A stretch of DNA of 64,000 bases from Sva-07 sp963716235. Lineage in GTDB: Bacteria; Actinomycetota; Acidimicrobiia; Acidimicrobiales; Ilumatobacteraceae. The notes under the pieces are model-generated. The model saw only the letters and a program-made list of their open reading frames with translations. It was not told where the DNA came from and made no database searches. Below are positions 1 to 9,159 of the stretch, in pieces (positions within the stretch are counted from its first letter, which is position 1; each line of letters opens with the position of its first letter). A program made the translations under genes and the position numbers. Where the stretch lies: positions 1-64,000 of the forward strand of contig CAVQTE010000014.1 of the NCBI GenBank assembly GCA_963716235.1, in the 5' to 3' direction.

Positions 1-758
1 GAGCCCGGCGTCTACAGCGTGCTCGGCAAGAACGCCCACGCCTGGCCCGAGGTCTGGTTCGACGGGGTCGGTTGGGTGGCATTCGAACCCACACCCGGGC
101 GCGGAGCCCCCGGTGCCGAGAACTACACCGGTCTCGAACCGCAGCAGGACACCTCAGCGATGCCGACAGCTCGTCGGAGGACGTCGCGACGGTGGAGGTC
201 GCGCCCACGACCGTGCCGCTCGGCGCGGTCGGATCAGCAGTTCGACCCGAACATCCCGGAGGAGTTCGCCGACCCGACCGGCGCCGAGCCGCCCGCCGAC
301 GAGCCGGTCTCGACCGACACCACCAGCGACGGTCGGCGGACTCTGGCTCGTGTTCGCGGTTCTTGCGGCGCTCGCCGCAGCGCCAACGATCGTCCGGCGG
401 ATCCGGGCGCGGCAGGTCGGGTTCGATCGAGCATCAGCTCGCACGGATGTGGACTCGTTCGTTCGAGGCGTTGGCCGACGCCGGCGTGCCGGTTGCCGCT
501 TCGCAGACGCCGTTGGAGACTGCCGCCGTCACCAAGGCCCATTTCCCGATGGTCTCACGGCCGGTGGCGTTGCTCGCCGACGCGGTCACCGCGGCGACGT
601 ACCGTCCCGAGGGGACCGAAGGGTTCGACGAGGTCGGCAGCTATGGATCGAGCACGATGCGCAACTGTCGCCACTGGGCGACGCAGATCGATCGCGCAGT
701 GAACGAGTCGGCGTCGTTTCCCGATCGGGTACGCCGCTACTTCACCGACTGGGGCTGA
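1..758 (+). CDS. Transglutaminase-domain membrane protein (TgpA-like), 3' end, frame-shifted
   Basis: This is the tail of a transglutaminase-like membrane protein of the TgpA/DUF3488 type. The first bases read through HAWPEVWFDGVGWVAFEPTPG, the conserved end of a transglutaminase core. A Pro/Thr-rich linker follows, then a transmembrane helix around LVFAVLAALAAAPTIVRRI, and a cytoplasmic DUF4129-like tail ending RRYFTDWG at the TGA of 756-758. The coding frame changes near 163, 238, 335 and 425, so no single reading frame covers it; conserved sequence continues across each change. The start lies outside the window. In actinobacteria such genes usually follow MoxR and DUF58 genes and precede a DUF3040 gene, as here. 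Confidence 0.75.
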   Translation, partial: ARRLQRARQERPRLARGLVRRGRLGGIRTHTRARSPRCRELHRSRTAAGHLSDADSSSEDVATVEVAPTTVPLGAVGSAVRPEHPGGVRRPDRRRAARRRAGLDRHHQRRSADSGSCSRFLRRSPQRQRSSGGSGRGRSGSIEHQLARMWTRSFEALADAGVPVAASQTPLETAAVTKAHFPMVSRPVALLADAVTAATYRPEGTEGFDEVGSYGSSTMRNCRHWATQIDRAVNESASFPDRVRRYFTDWG

Positions 759-769
759 TCGTGTGCCGC

Positions 770-1099
770 TCAGCGGTTGGCGTCGTCGTCGACGTCGGGT
801 CGACGTCCACTGAGCCACGCCGAGATGGGCAACTGCCCGAGCCGCTCACGACCGAGGAGCCGGAGTTCGGACTCGAGCATGATCGCCATGACCAGGACGA
901 GCACGAATCCGGCAAAGGCGACGACGAAGTTGACGGCCAGACCACCGATGGTGATGACGAGCCCGAGAATCAATCCGACCATCAGCAGCAGCGACCGACG
1001 TCGGGAGACCCGATAGCCGCGCTGGGAGAAGGCAGGGTCCTGTTCGAGCTGCTGCTCGATCTGGCGAAGGATTCGCTGCTCTTCCTCGGAGAGAGGCAC
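770..1099 (-). CDS. DUF3040 family small membrane protein
   Basis: The 109-residue product starts with GTG (MPLSEEEQRILRQIEQQLEQ), the hallmark N-terminus of the DUF3040 family, followed by two adjacent hydrophobic helices at about residues 34-75. The family is a small actinobacterial membrane protein group with no established biochemical role. It lies tail-to-tail with the transglutaminase gene and 60 bases downstream of the dinB stop, on the same strand as dinB. Length and architecture are normal for the family. Confidence 0.85.
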   Translation of the reverse strand: MPLSEEEQRILRQIEQQLEQDPAFSQRGYRVSRRRSLLLMVGLILGLVITIGGLAVNFVVAFAGFVLVLVMAIMLESELRLLGRERLGQLPISAWLSGRRPDVDDDANR

Positions 1100-1159
1100 G
1101 AAGACATCATCGCACGTTCTTCAGCGTTCCTCAACGCGGCGAGCACGGTTCTCGGTCAC

Positions 1160-2446
1160 TCATTTCCGGTCCCGGTCCTGCAGCGGGCTGCCGGATGGGC
1201 CCCATTGCTGCTCACCGGAGCGCACGATTCGCAGTCGTCCGTCCTCGAGCGCGCTCGCAGGGCCGATCGACGACGCACCGAAACGCTGACGGATCTCGTC
1301 GAGTGCTTCCGTGGCGGCCGCCCAGTCCGGCACCGGCACTGCGGCATCGTCGAGCGTGAGTTGTCGGATCACGGGTCCGAGATTCGACCCGGAGACCCCG
1401 AGAAGACGTACCCCGGGGCTCGGGTCGATCGACTCCAGGACCGGGGTGAGGATCGCCACGATCTCGGGCGCCAGATCGGTGGGTTCGGGGCACGTCACCG
1501 ATCTCGTGATGGTCTGGAATCCGGTGTCGAAGCGCAGCTTGAGCGTCAGCGTCCGTGCCCCGACGTCGGCTCGACGCAGCCGTTGTGCAACCGCATCGCT
1601 GAGTCGGACGAGCTCCCGGCGCAGCTCGGACAGCTCGTGCTTGTCGTTCTGCGAACGTTTCCTCGTGACCGATCGACTTCGCCTCGCGTTCGGGCTCGAC
1701 GGGTCGGTCGTCGATCCCACGCGCCAGACGCGAGGAGATGGCGGGCCTGCGACAGCCCGAGGGCGGTGGCAAGCACTGCCTCGTCGACCGCGACCAGGTC
1801 GGCGACCCTGCGAACTCCGATGCGATGCAGCTTGTCGAGCGTGACGGGTCCGACACCCCACAGGCGTTGCACGGCGAAGCGGCCGGAGGAACTCCTGCTC
1901 GTGCCCCGCCTCGACGACGACCACGCCGGGTCCCTCGTGCACGCCGCCGGGCGTCGCCACCGGCTTGGCCTCGACCGACGCGAGCTTGGCGAGGAACTTG
2001 TTCGCAGCAACCCCGACGGAGCACGCCAGCGCCAGTTCTCGATCGACGTCGGCGCGAATCCGAGCGGCGATCGCCGGTGCGGGTCCGAACAGTCCGATCG
2101 ACCCGGTGACGTCGAGGAACGCTTCGTCGAGCGACAGCGGCTCGACGAGTGGGGTGTAGCGATCCAGGATCTCGCGCACCTGTGCGCTCACCTCGCTGTA
2201 GAGGGCATGGTCGCCGGGCAGGAACACTGCGTGCGGGCAACGTCGCATGGCCACGACCGACGGCATGGCCGAGTGCACCCCGAATCGCCGGGCCTCGTAC
2301 GACGCTGCCGCCACCACGCCGCGTCGACCCGTACCACCTACGACGACGGGCTGGCCCGCGAGGTCCGGCCGACGGCGCAGTTCGACCGACACGAAGAAGG
2401 CATCCATGTCGACGTGAAGGATCTGTCGGGGACGACCCACTCGCAC
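1160..2446 (-). CDS. dinB: DNA polymerase IV (Y-family), frame-shifted
   Basis: Error-prone translesion DNA polymerase of the Y family. The N-terminal palm carries the metal-binding DMDAFF motif and the catalytic SLDEAFLDV motif, followed by a thumb with a helix-hairpin-helix-like segment (RLWGVGPVTLDKLHRIG), the SIGHEETF linker and a little-finger domain ending SGSPLQDRDRK. The frame changes near 1885, 1728 and 1650, yet all domains are recognisable, giving about 429 residues, normal for DinB. GTG codons at 2446 or 2440 are the likely starts, because further upstream the frame overlaps the divergent gene at 2518. The breaks look like sequencing indels. Confidence 0.85.
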   Translation of the reverse strand: MRVGRPRQILHVDMDAFFVSVELRRRPDLAGQPVVVGGTGRRGVVAAASYEARRFGVHSAMPSVVAMRRCPHAVFLPGDHALYSEVSAQVREILDRYTPLVEPLSLDEAFLDVTGSIGLFGPAPAIAARIRADVDRELALACSVGVAANKFLAKLASVEAKPVATPGGVHEGPGVVVVEAGHEQEFLRPLRRATPVGCRTRHARQAASHRSSQGRRPGRGRRGSACHRPRAVAGPPSPRVWRVGSTTDPSSPNARRSRSVTRKRSQNDKHELSELRRELVRLSDAVAQRLRRADVGARTLTLKLRFDTGFQTITRSVTCPEPTDLAPEIVAILTPVLESIDPSPGVRLLGVSGSNLGPVIRQLTLDDAAVPVPDWAAATEALDEIRQRFGASSIGPASALEDGRLRIVRSGEQQWGPSGSPLQDRDRK

Positions 2447-2517
2447 AGTCTGGCCCAGACCGGGCCCGGTCCGGGCCCTGCGCGGCGGCGCGGGCGGCGC
2501 CGATACGCTGCGACGCC

Positions 2518-2817
2518 GTGAGCACACCGGTTCCGAGCCAGAGCGACGGGTCACTCTCGGCGCTGCCGTCGGTCGGGGTGCGAATCGTCGCGTTCGCGGC
2601 CATCTGCCTGAGCGGGCTCGCCGGCGCGATGATCGGGTACTCGCTCGTGTCGCTGCAGTGCGAGGGCGACTGCGGCGTGTGGGAAGGTCTCGGACTGCTC
2701 ATCGGAGCGCTCGGTGCCGCGGGCGGTATGGCCGTGGTCGCCGTACTCGTCATGCGAGCGATCGGCGAATGGCGCGAAATCGAGGACCGTACCGGTGCCG
2801 GTCATGCGCCTCGCTGA
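2518..2817 (+). CDS. Small two-helix membrane protein, unknown
   Basis: A 99-residue protein beginning at GTG 2518, divergent from dinB with about 70 bases between the starts. It has two hydrophobic helices (about residues 21-40 and 57-77) separated by a loop with two cysteines (LQCEGDCGVW), then a charged tail. I do not recognise a family. The start is chosen because the frame upstream runs antisense through dinB. It ends 12 bases before the inositol-phosphatase ATG, so the two may be co-transcribed. Confidence 0.6.
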   Translation: MSTPVPSQSDGSLSALPSVGVRIVAFAAICLSGLAGAMIGYSLVSLQCEGDCGVWEGLGLLIGALGAAGGMAVVAVLVMRAIGEWREIEDRTGAGHAPR

Positions 2818-2829
2818 GTACCCGCGGCG

Positions 2830-3630
2830 ATGAGTCCTGACCTCACCGCACTGCGACTGCTCGCCGAGGACCTCGCCCGACGAGCCGGAACCGGCGCGCT
2901 CGACGGTCGCCGACAGTCTCGGGGTCGGCCAGCCGGTCGCCCACGACACGAAGTCCAGTCCGACCGATCCAGTGACGGAGTACGACCGGGAAGCCGAACG
3001 ACTGATCGTCGATGCGCTGCGCTCCAGCCGGCCCGATGACGCCATCGTCGGCGAGGAGGGCGCCGACGTTGCCGGCACCTCGGGGCTCGAATGGCACATC
3101 GACCCGATCGACGGAACCGCCAACTTCGTCTACGACCTGCCGAGTTGGTGCACGTCGGTGGCGGTCGTCGACCCCGATGGCCCGCTCGCCGGAGCGGTGT
3201 ACATCCCGGTGACCGATGAACTCTTCTCGGCGGCCCGAGGCCGCGGTGCAACGCTCGACGGCGCGTCGATCACGTGTTCATCGGTCACCGAACTCTCCCA
3301 TGCGCTCGTCGGGACCGGGTTCAGCTACTCCGCCGAACGTCGCGCCGGGCAGGCTCACGCCTCTCGTTCCTCCTGCCCGACGTACGCGACGTCCGACGCC
3401 TCGGCTCGGCCGCGATCGATCTCTGTTTCGTCGCCTGTGGGCGCCTCGACGCCTATTTCGAGGAGTACCTCAACTCGTGGGATCTGGCCGCCGGCGTGCT
3501 GATCGCGCAGGAAGCGGGAGCGATCACCTCCGACCTGCGTGGCGGCCCTGCAGGGTCCGTGGCAACCGTCGCTGCGGCTCCGGGGATCCATCACGACCTC
3601 GTCATCACGATCAACGCCATCGACTCCTGA
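2830..3630 (+). CDS. Inositol monophosphatase family protein, frame-shifted
   Basis: Mg-dependent phosphatase of the IMPase/CysQ/HisN fold. The hallmark metal-binding signature IDPIDGTANFVYDLPSW is at about 3108-3155, preceded by the substrate-side motif SSPTDPVTEYDREAE and the EEG glutamate. The C-terminal half (SWDLAAGVLIAQEAGAITS) carries the last metal-binding aspartate in a conserved WDLAAG motif. The frame shifts near 2897 and near 3353; reading across gives about 266 residues, normal for the family. Substrate (inositol-1-phosphate, histidinol phosphate or PAP) cannot be decided from sequence alone. Confidence 0.85.
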
Positions 3631-3686
3631 GCGCCAAGCCGGCGCTGTGGTCGCCGAACGGTCGCCGAATGCGGCATCATGGGGGT

Positions 3687-4367
3687 GTGGGTACACGCAT
3701 CCTTGCCGTCGAAGACGACGAACGAATCCGTTCGGCGGTCAAGCTCGCGCTCGAGGACGAGGGCTGGACCGTCGACGAAGCCGAGAGCGGCGAGCAGGCG
3801 ATCGAGATGTTCCAGCGATCGAATCCCGATGTGGTGCTCATCGACATCATGCTGCCGGGCATCGACGGTTTCGAGCTCTGCCGCACACTGCGCCGCACGA
3901 GCGACGTGCCCGTCGTGATGGTGACGGCGCGCAATGACACCCACGACGTGGTGGCCGGACTCGAAGCGGGCGCCGACGACTATCTCACCAAGCCGTTCGC
4001 ACCCAAGGAACTGTCCGCCCGTATCCGGGCGTTGCTGCGTCGGATCCGCCCCAGTGTGAACGGTCACTCCCGGCTCAGTTTCGGCGACCTCGAACTGATC
4101 CCCGACGAGGGCAAGGTGCTTCGCGACGGCACCGAGGTCCACCTCACCAAGACCGAATTCCGGCTGCTGTGCGAACTCGCCGAGAGCCCCGGCAAGGTCC
4201 TCAGCCGCGAAGCCCTCCTCGACAAGGTGTGGGGCTACGACTACTTCGGTGACGGTCGACTCGTCGACGTGCACGTGCGCCGACTGCGCACCAAGGTCGA
4301 AGCCGACCCGGCCAACCCCCGGCACGTGGTCACCGTTCGCGGGCTCGGGTACCGGCTCCAGACGTGA
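3687..4367 (+). CDS. mtrA: OmpR/PhoB-type response regulator, MtrA-like
   Basis: A 226-residue two-component regulator. The receiver domain (1-120) has the acidic pair EDD at residues 9-11, phospho-acceptor Asp53 in VVLIDIMLPG, Thr in MVTAR and Lys in LTKPF. The C-terminal winged helix (about 130-226) ends VTVRGLGYRLQT. Start GTG 3687 gives the usual receiver N-terminus. Its stop overlaps the sensor-kinase start by four bases, and the third gene is a GerMN lipoprotein; this order and the sequence resemble the mycobacterial mtrA-mtrB-lpqB operon controlling cell wall and division. The mtrA assignment is inference from context and similarity. Confidence 0.8.
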   Translation: MGTRILAVEDDERIRSAVKLALEDEGWTVDEAESGEQAIEMFQRSNPDVVLIDIMLPGIDGFELCRTLRRTSDVPVVMVTARNDTHDVVAGLEAGADDYLTKPFAPKELSARIRALLRRIRPSVNGHSRLSFGDLELIPDEGKVLRDGTEVHLTKTEFRLLCELAESPGKVLSREALLDKVWGYDYFGDGRLVDVHVRRLRTKVEADPANPRHVVTVRGLGYRLQT

Positions 4368-5806
4368 GCGAGGGCGGCTGGCTCCGTCGCCTGGTCAACC
4401 GTTCCCGGCCTGCCGCGCTCGGGCTCCGACGACGAATCCTGCTGATCTTCACGCTCGGCTCGCTCCTGTTGTCGGTCTTTCTCGCCACCACCACCTACGG
4501 GCTCACCCGATCGAGCCTCGTCGACGAACGGGTCGACGCCGCGATCTCGACCTCACAGCGCAATGCCCAAGGCGTGGAACGCGACCTGCGCTCCATCCCG
4601 GTGAACGCCGATGCGGCGACGTCATCGCTCGAACGAATCGGCGTGCAGGACTACCTCATCTGGTACGGCGGACGCTGGACGGGCGGGGCCGCCACGTTCC
4701 AGAACCCCGACATCCCGCCACCGTTGGCCACCCGGGTCATCGACGAGGCGACGTCGGCGAGCCAGATCATCGAGGTCGGCGACGAACTCAACGTGGTCGT
4801 GGGCTGGGACATCCCGCGGATCGGTTCGTACTTCGAAGCATTCAGCCTCGATGAAGCGAACTCCACGCTGTCGAGCGTCAGGCTCTCGCTCCTGCTCGCT
4901 GCAGCGATCACCACCGGCCTCGGCTTCCTGCTCGGAATCTTCGCGGCGCGACGCGCCGTCCGCCCCGTCGGCACCGCCGCGCAGGCTGCCTCCGCCATCG
5001 CCGGCGGGCGCTTCGACACGCGCCTCGAAACGACCGACGACCCCGATCTGCGCGTCCTCACCGAGTCGTTCAACGACATGGCCGAAGCCCTCCAGCAGCG
5101 GGTGGAACGCGACGCGAGGTTCGCGTCCGACGTGAGCCACGAACTGCGCTCGCCGTTGATGACGCTGTCGGCGTCGGTCGAGGTGATGGAGGCGCGCCGT
5201 GACGAACTTCCCGAACGTGCCCAGGCGGCGCTCGATCTGTTGGCGAGCGACGTGGTGCGATTCCAGGGGCTCGTCGAAGACCTCCTCGAGATCTCCCGGT
5301 TCGATGCAGGCGCCATCCGGCTCCACATGGAGGAACTCCTTGCCGCCGAGTTCGTTCGACAGGCGGTCGCAGTGAGTTCGCTTCCGGAGACACCCATCAC
5401 CGTGGCTCCACGCGCCGAAGTCGCCCTGATCCGTGGCGACCGCCGACGTCTGGCCCGAGTGATCGCCAACCTCATCGACAACGCACGCGCGTACGGGGGC
5501 GGGGAACCCGAGGTGTCGATCACCGTCGTGAACCCCGACGACGAACCGGTGTCGCACATCCTCATCGCCGTCGAGGACCACGGCCCAGGTGTGCCCGAAG
5601 AGGAGCGCGACCTCGTGTTCGAGCGGTTCGCTCGCGGTGGAGGCGCCGGGCGACGGACCGGCAGCGAAGGTGCCGGACTCGGATTGTCGCTCGTCGACGA
5701 ACATGTCCGGATGCACGGCGGTCGAGTGTGGGTGGAGGATCGTCTCGACGGTGAGCCCGGTGCACGCTTCGTGATCGAGTTGATGGCATCGGAGCTGGAC
5801 GAGTGA
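4364..5806 (+). CDS. mtrB: Sensor histidine kinase, MtrB-like
   Basis: A 480-residue membrane histidine kinase. It has one transmembrane helix near residues 24-46, an extracytoplasmic sensor of about 120 residues, a second helix near 170-192, HAMP, a dimerisation/phosphoacceptor domain with His259 in SDVSHELRSPL, and an ATPase domain with N box NLIDNARAYG, G1 DHGPGVPEE and G2 GAGLGLSLV. GTG start overlaps the regulator stop (GTGA) and its own TGA overlaps the next GTG, so the three genes are translationally coupled. It is the partner of the upstream regulator. The sensor portion is shorter than the mycobacterial MtrB, so the symbol is tentative. Confidence 0.8.
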   Translation: MSEGGWLRRLVNRSRPAALGLRRRILLIFTLGSLLLSVFLATTTYGLTRSSLVDERVDAAISTSQRNAQGVERDLRSIPVNADAATSSLERIGVQDYLIWYGGRWTGGAATFQNPDIPPPLATRVIDEATSASQIIEVGDELNVVVGWDIPRIGSYFEAFSLDEANSTLSSVRLSLLLAAAITTGLGFLLGIFAARRAVRPVGTAAQAASAIAGGRFDTRLETTDDPDLRVLTESFNDMAEALQQRVERDARFASDVSHELRSPLMTLSASVEVMEARRDELPERAQAALDLLASDVVRFQGLVEDLLEISRFDAGAIRLHMEELLAAEFVRQAVAVSSLPETPITVAPRAEVALIRGDRRRLARVIANLIDNARAYGGGEPEVSITVVNPDDEPVSHILIAVEDHGPGVPEEERDLVFERFARGGGAGRRTGSEGAGLGLSLVDEHVRMHGGRVWVEDRLDGEPGARFVIELMASELDE

Positions 5807-6418
5807 CTCGGGTACGTCGACTCATGATCGTGTCGGTGTTGGTCGCCGCGCTCGGCTCCGGCTGTTCCATCCAGCCCGAGGCGGCACCGAACGACCTCCC
5901 GGCCGAGCGCAGCAACGTGTTCGGCGATCCGGCCACGGGCGACGAAGCGGCGGGAACGAACCGCGTGTACCTGCTCGTCCCGGCCGACACCGACCAACCC
6001 GACCGCCTCCGATCGGTGCTGCGTGACGTGCCGACGGAACCCACAGCCGTGCTCGAATCGCTGTTCGCCGGGCCCAACACCGAAGAACGCGACGAGGGCC
6101 TCGACACCGCGATCCCCGCCGACGTGGAGTTGCAGTCGACGCCGCGCACGGTCGGTCAGGTGTTGACCATCGACGTCAACGACGTCTTCGATGCGCTCAA
6201 CACCGAGAGCCTGCAGACTCGCCGTCGCCCAGATCGTGAACACCGCCACCACCATCGAAGGCGTCGGATCCGTGCAGTTGCGCATCGACGGAGAACCCCG
6301 CGTGTGGCCGATCGGCAGCGGAGAACTGACCGATCGACCGTTGACCGCGTACGACTTCCCGGGCCTCGTCGAATCGAGCCAACCGGCATTCCCGGGCATC
6401 CCCTCCCCGCAGGCATGA
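5803..6418 (+). CDS. GerMN-domain lipoprotein (LpqB-like), frame-shifted
   Basis: A secreted lipoprotein: signal helix at residues 8-20 and lipobox LGSGC, then a GerMN domain (VLESLFAGPNTEERDEGL, TVGQVLTIDVNDVFDALN). The frame moves near 6215 and the domain continues as VAQIVNTATTIEGVGSVQ to a stop at 6416-6418, about 205 residues. LpqB proteins of mycobacteria combine GerMN with a beta-propeller; only the GerMN part exists here. Its GTG start overlaps the kinase stop, which supports a role as accessory factor of the MtrAB-like pair. The propeller part is absent and I see no room for it downstream. Confidence 0.75.
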
Positions 6419-6476
6419 CCGCTGCGGGCGATGGCAGTTGGAACGCCTGCGTCCGGCTGCGATGCTCTGACCCACG

Positions 6477-6835
6477 ATGGGATGGGACAGCAGCCGACCA
6501 GTGCCGTGGAAGCGGTTGATCCGCGAGTGGTTGATCTACGCCGCCATCATGTCGGCGGTCTTCGTGATCTTCTTCCGCGGCGACAACGTGGTCGGAGCGA
6601 TCGCCGGCGTGCTGATCTCCGGTCCGCTGTACCTCGGGTTCGGAGCGGTGATGGCCAAGTTCGGGTATCAACGCCAGCGGCTCAAGGACGTGCGCGCGCG
6701 TCGAGCGGCGACGCGGCCGACGCGGCCACATCGTCGTCGTCGCAGGCTCCGTCGCGCTCCAAGCCTGCGCCGACCAGCCGGACCGCCGGTGGTGGGAGTC
6801 GACCCACGTCGACAACCAAGCGCAAGCGGTAACCG
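6477..6835 (+). CDS. Small membrane protein, unknown, probably frame-shifted
   Basis: Starts MGWDSSRPVPWKRLIREWLI and has two hydrophobic helices at about residues 18-35 and 42-62, then a basic stretch QRQRLKDVRARRA. After about 6700 the frame at 6477 becomes arginine-rich and unnatural, while the neighbouring frame gives a Ser/Thr/Lys tail ending TSTTKRKR at 6832, which looks like the genuine C-terminus; a one-base shift near 6700 is therefore likely. No family recognised. It sits between the GerMN lipoprotein and glpK. Confidence 0.5.
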
Positions 6836-6893
6836 CGGCACGCAGTAGACTGCGACCTGATCTGCACTACATTCGCCGCCCGTGACAGGCGAC

Positions 6894-8367
6894 ATGCGTT
6901 ATCGCCATCGATGCCGGCACGACCGGCGTCCGCAGCCGAGCGGTCTTCACCGACGGGCGACCGACATCGGGTGCCTATCGAGAATTCACACAGCACTATC
7001 CGCAGCCGGGATGGGTCGAGCACGATGCCGACGAGATCTGGGCCGCTGCCCGCGACACCTTGAACGACGTGGTTGCCGACGTCGGCATCGACGCAGTGGC
7101 GGCCATCGGCATCACCAACCAGCGCGAAACGGTCCTCGCCTGGAACCGATCGACCGGCGTGCCGTACGGCAACGCGATCGTGTGGCAGGACCGTCGAACT
7201 GCGCAACGGTGCGACGAGCTCGCGGCAGCAGGCCATCTCGCTCTGGTTCGGGAGCGGACCGGGCTGATCCTCGACCCGTACTTCTCGGCAACGAAGGTCG
7301 AATGGCTGTTGGCCAACCGAGACATCCCGATCGACGACGATCTGGCGATCGGCACCATCGACGCCTGGTTGATCTGGAAGCTGACCGGCGGCGAGGTGTT
7401 CGCCACCGATGTCAGCAACGCCAGCCGCACGATGTTGTGCGACATCCGGACACGAACGTGGGATCCCGAGCTGTGTGCGCTCCTGAACGTTCCGCTCGGT
7501 GCGTTGCCGACCATCGTGGCCTCGAGCGGCCGCATCGGAGTCACGTCGGCATCCGCCGGCATTCCGGAGGGCGTCGCCGTGAGCGGTGTCGCGGGCGATC
7601 AGCAGGCGGCGCTGTTCGGCCAGGCGTGTGTCGTGCCGGGGATGGCGAAGAACACCTACGGCACGGGCTCGTTCGTCCTCCTCAACGTGGGCGAAACCTG
7701 TCCGACGCCCACCGACGGGATGCTCACCACCGTCGCCTGGACGCTCGCCGATGGCACCACCCACTACGCCCTCGAAGGATCGATCTTCGCCACGGGCGCA
7801 GCGATTCAGTGGCTCCGCGACGGCCTCGCCATCCTCGACGAGGCGTCGCAGGCCGGACCGCTCGCTTCGTCGGTCGCCGACACCGGAGGCGTCTACGTCG
7901 TCCCAGCGTTCGCCGGGTTGGGGTCGCCATGGTGGGATCCGTACGCCCGGGGCACGATCGTGGGTATCACGAGGGGAACCGGACGCGCCGAGATCACCAG
8001 GGCGGTCGTCGAGTCGATGGCGTATCAGACCCGCGACGTGATCGATGCGATGACGGCGACGAGCGGCACCCCGATCGTCGACCTGCGCATCGACGGCGGC
8101 GCGTCCGTCATGGATCTGCTGTGCCAATTCCAGGCCGATCAGTTGGGCGTCACCGTTCAGCGCCCAGCCGATCAGGAGACGACAGCACTCGGCGCCGCCT
8201 TCCTGGCCGGGCTCGCCGAGGGCGTGTGGGCCGATCTCGATGAGGTCGGCGCACAGTGGGCGTTGGACGCCGAATTCAGCCCGGCTGCCGACCGCACGGT
8301 CGCCGACGCACTCCACGCCCAGTGGCTGCGCGCCGTCGAGCGCTCACGCAACTGGGCGGTTCACTGA
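6894..8367 (+). CDS. glpK: Glycerol kinase
   Basis: FGGY-family ATP:glycerol 3-phosphotransferase, first step of glycerol use. The N-terminal phosphate loop IAIDAGTTGVRSRAVF, substrate motif GITNQRETVLAWNRSTG, VSNASRTMLCDI, TYGTGSFVLLN, GAAIQWLRDG and VPAFAGLGSPWWDPYARG all match GlpK, and the length is about 490 residues. No start codon is in frame with this body: upstream of IAIDAG the frame has only a stop at 6883. ATG 6894 (or GTG 6882) lies one base out of frame, so an indel near 6897 is inferred. A second FGGY kinase is at 26756; this one is the more canonical glycerol kinase. Confidence 0.9.
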
Positions 8368-8441
8368 CCCCCTCCGACCGCCCTCCGAAAAATGCGCCGG
8401 ATCGTGCGCCCAGTGCACGAATCAGCGCACATTTCGGGTGA

Positions 8442-9116
8442 TCAGGTGGCGATCAGGGCGTCGGCGAGCCGGACGAGCAGCGAGAATCGCACCCGCTCAC
8501 GTTCGTGGATCGGATTCCCCGACCGGCCGGCGGCAACGGTGAGCCCCGAGGTGGTCATACCGGCCCACAGCAGATCGCTGGGCGCCGAATCGTCGAGACC
8601 GTCGAGGTGCTCGCTCCCCGCGAGGAATGCCGACAGCCAGCCGAGATCAGGAGCTGCACCGAGCTGCGCGATCAGGTTGTCCGATCGCAGGACGACGACC
8701 CAGTCGGTCTCGGAGAACCGCTGGATGCCGCTGATCATCACATCGAGTCGCTCGGCTGGTGAGCACTCGGCGATGGCCGCCCCCAGGGCGAGCGCCGACA
8801 GGCTCGCGTCGGTCCGATCCGGGTCGACGATTCGGATGCTCTCGACCGACACACCGTCGACGGCATCGACCTCGGCGGTCAACAGCGAGATCAGGTCGTC
8901 GCCGGGCAACGACACGGTCAGTTCGTCGATCGCGCGTCCGCCGCCCTGCTCGAGGATCTCGATGGCGAGCACGTCGCCACGCACGGCACCGATTCGACTG
9001 GCGACCTGACCCAGCGCTCCCGGACGATCGGGCATCCAGACCCTGATGACGACGGCGATCACGGGCGGCACGGTACCGGAGCGCCGGTCACCCACCAGTG
9101 ACCACATCGTGACCAT
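8442..9116 (-). CDS. ACT-domain protein
   Basis: The N-terminal part (VIAVVIRVWMPDRPGALGQVA) is an ACT domain, the small ligand-binding fold that senses amino acids, and roughly residues 75-220 are an unrecognised alpha-rich region with a conserved-looking SETDWVVVLRSDN stretch. Probably a small-molecule sensor without its own enzyme domain. The start is uncertain: ATG 9116 or 9107, or GTG 9062, the last placing the ACT strand directly at the N-terminus. A terminator of the upstream aminotransferase ends just before it, so it must have its own promoter. Confidence 0.65.
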   Translation of the reverse strand: MVTMWSLVGDRRSGTVPPVIAVVIRVWMPDRPGALGQVASRIGAVRGDVLAIEILEQGGGRAIDELTVSLPGDDLISLLTAEVDAVDGVSVESIRIVDPDRTDASLSALALGAAIAECSPAERLDVMISGIQRFSETDWVVVLRSDNLIAQLGAAPDLGWLSAFLAGSEHLDGLDDSAPSDLLWAGMTTSGLTVAAGRSGNPIHERERVRFSLLVRLADALIAT

Positions 9117-9131
9117 CGTGTTACTTGTCAC

Positions 9132-9149
9132 AAAAGGGGTCTGACCCCT
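9132..9149 (-). terminator. Intrinsic terminator of the aminotransferase gene
   Basis: Read on the minus strand this is a perfect 7-bp stem AGGGGTC / GACCCCT with a single A between the arms, followed by four T residues (AAAA at 9132-9135 on the plus strand). It begins 11 bases after the stop of the aminotransferase at 9160. Short arms, GC-rich stem and T tract fit a rho-independent terminator. It shares its GTCnGAC centre with palindromes at 44444 and 50073. Confidence 0.7.
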
Positions 9150-9159
9150 GATGCAAGTG

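Noticed and set aside
113..2521. An 802-codon plus-strand open frame through dinB and neighbours
   Set aside because: It is antisense to dinB and DUF3040, arginine-rich and without recognisable domains; long shadow frames are expected at this GC content. Only the TgpA segment before 500 contributes real coding sequence.
4651..6399. A 582-codon minus-strand open frame
   Set aside because: It lies opposite the sensor kinase and GerMN genes; composition is that of a shadow frame with serine/arginine runs.
6682..8316. A 544-codon minus-strand frame opposite glpK
   Set aside because: Antisense to a highly conserved glycerol kinase, with no known motif.
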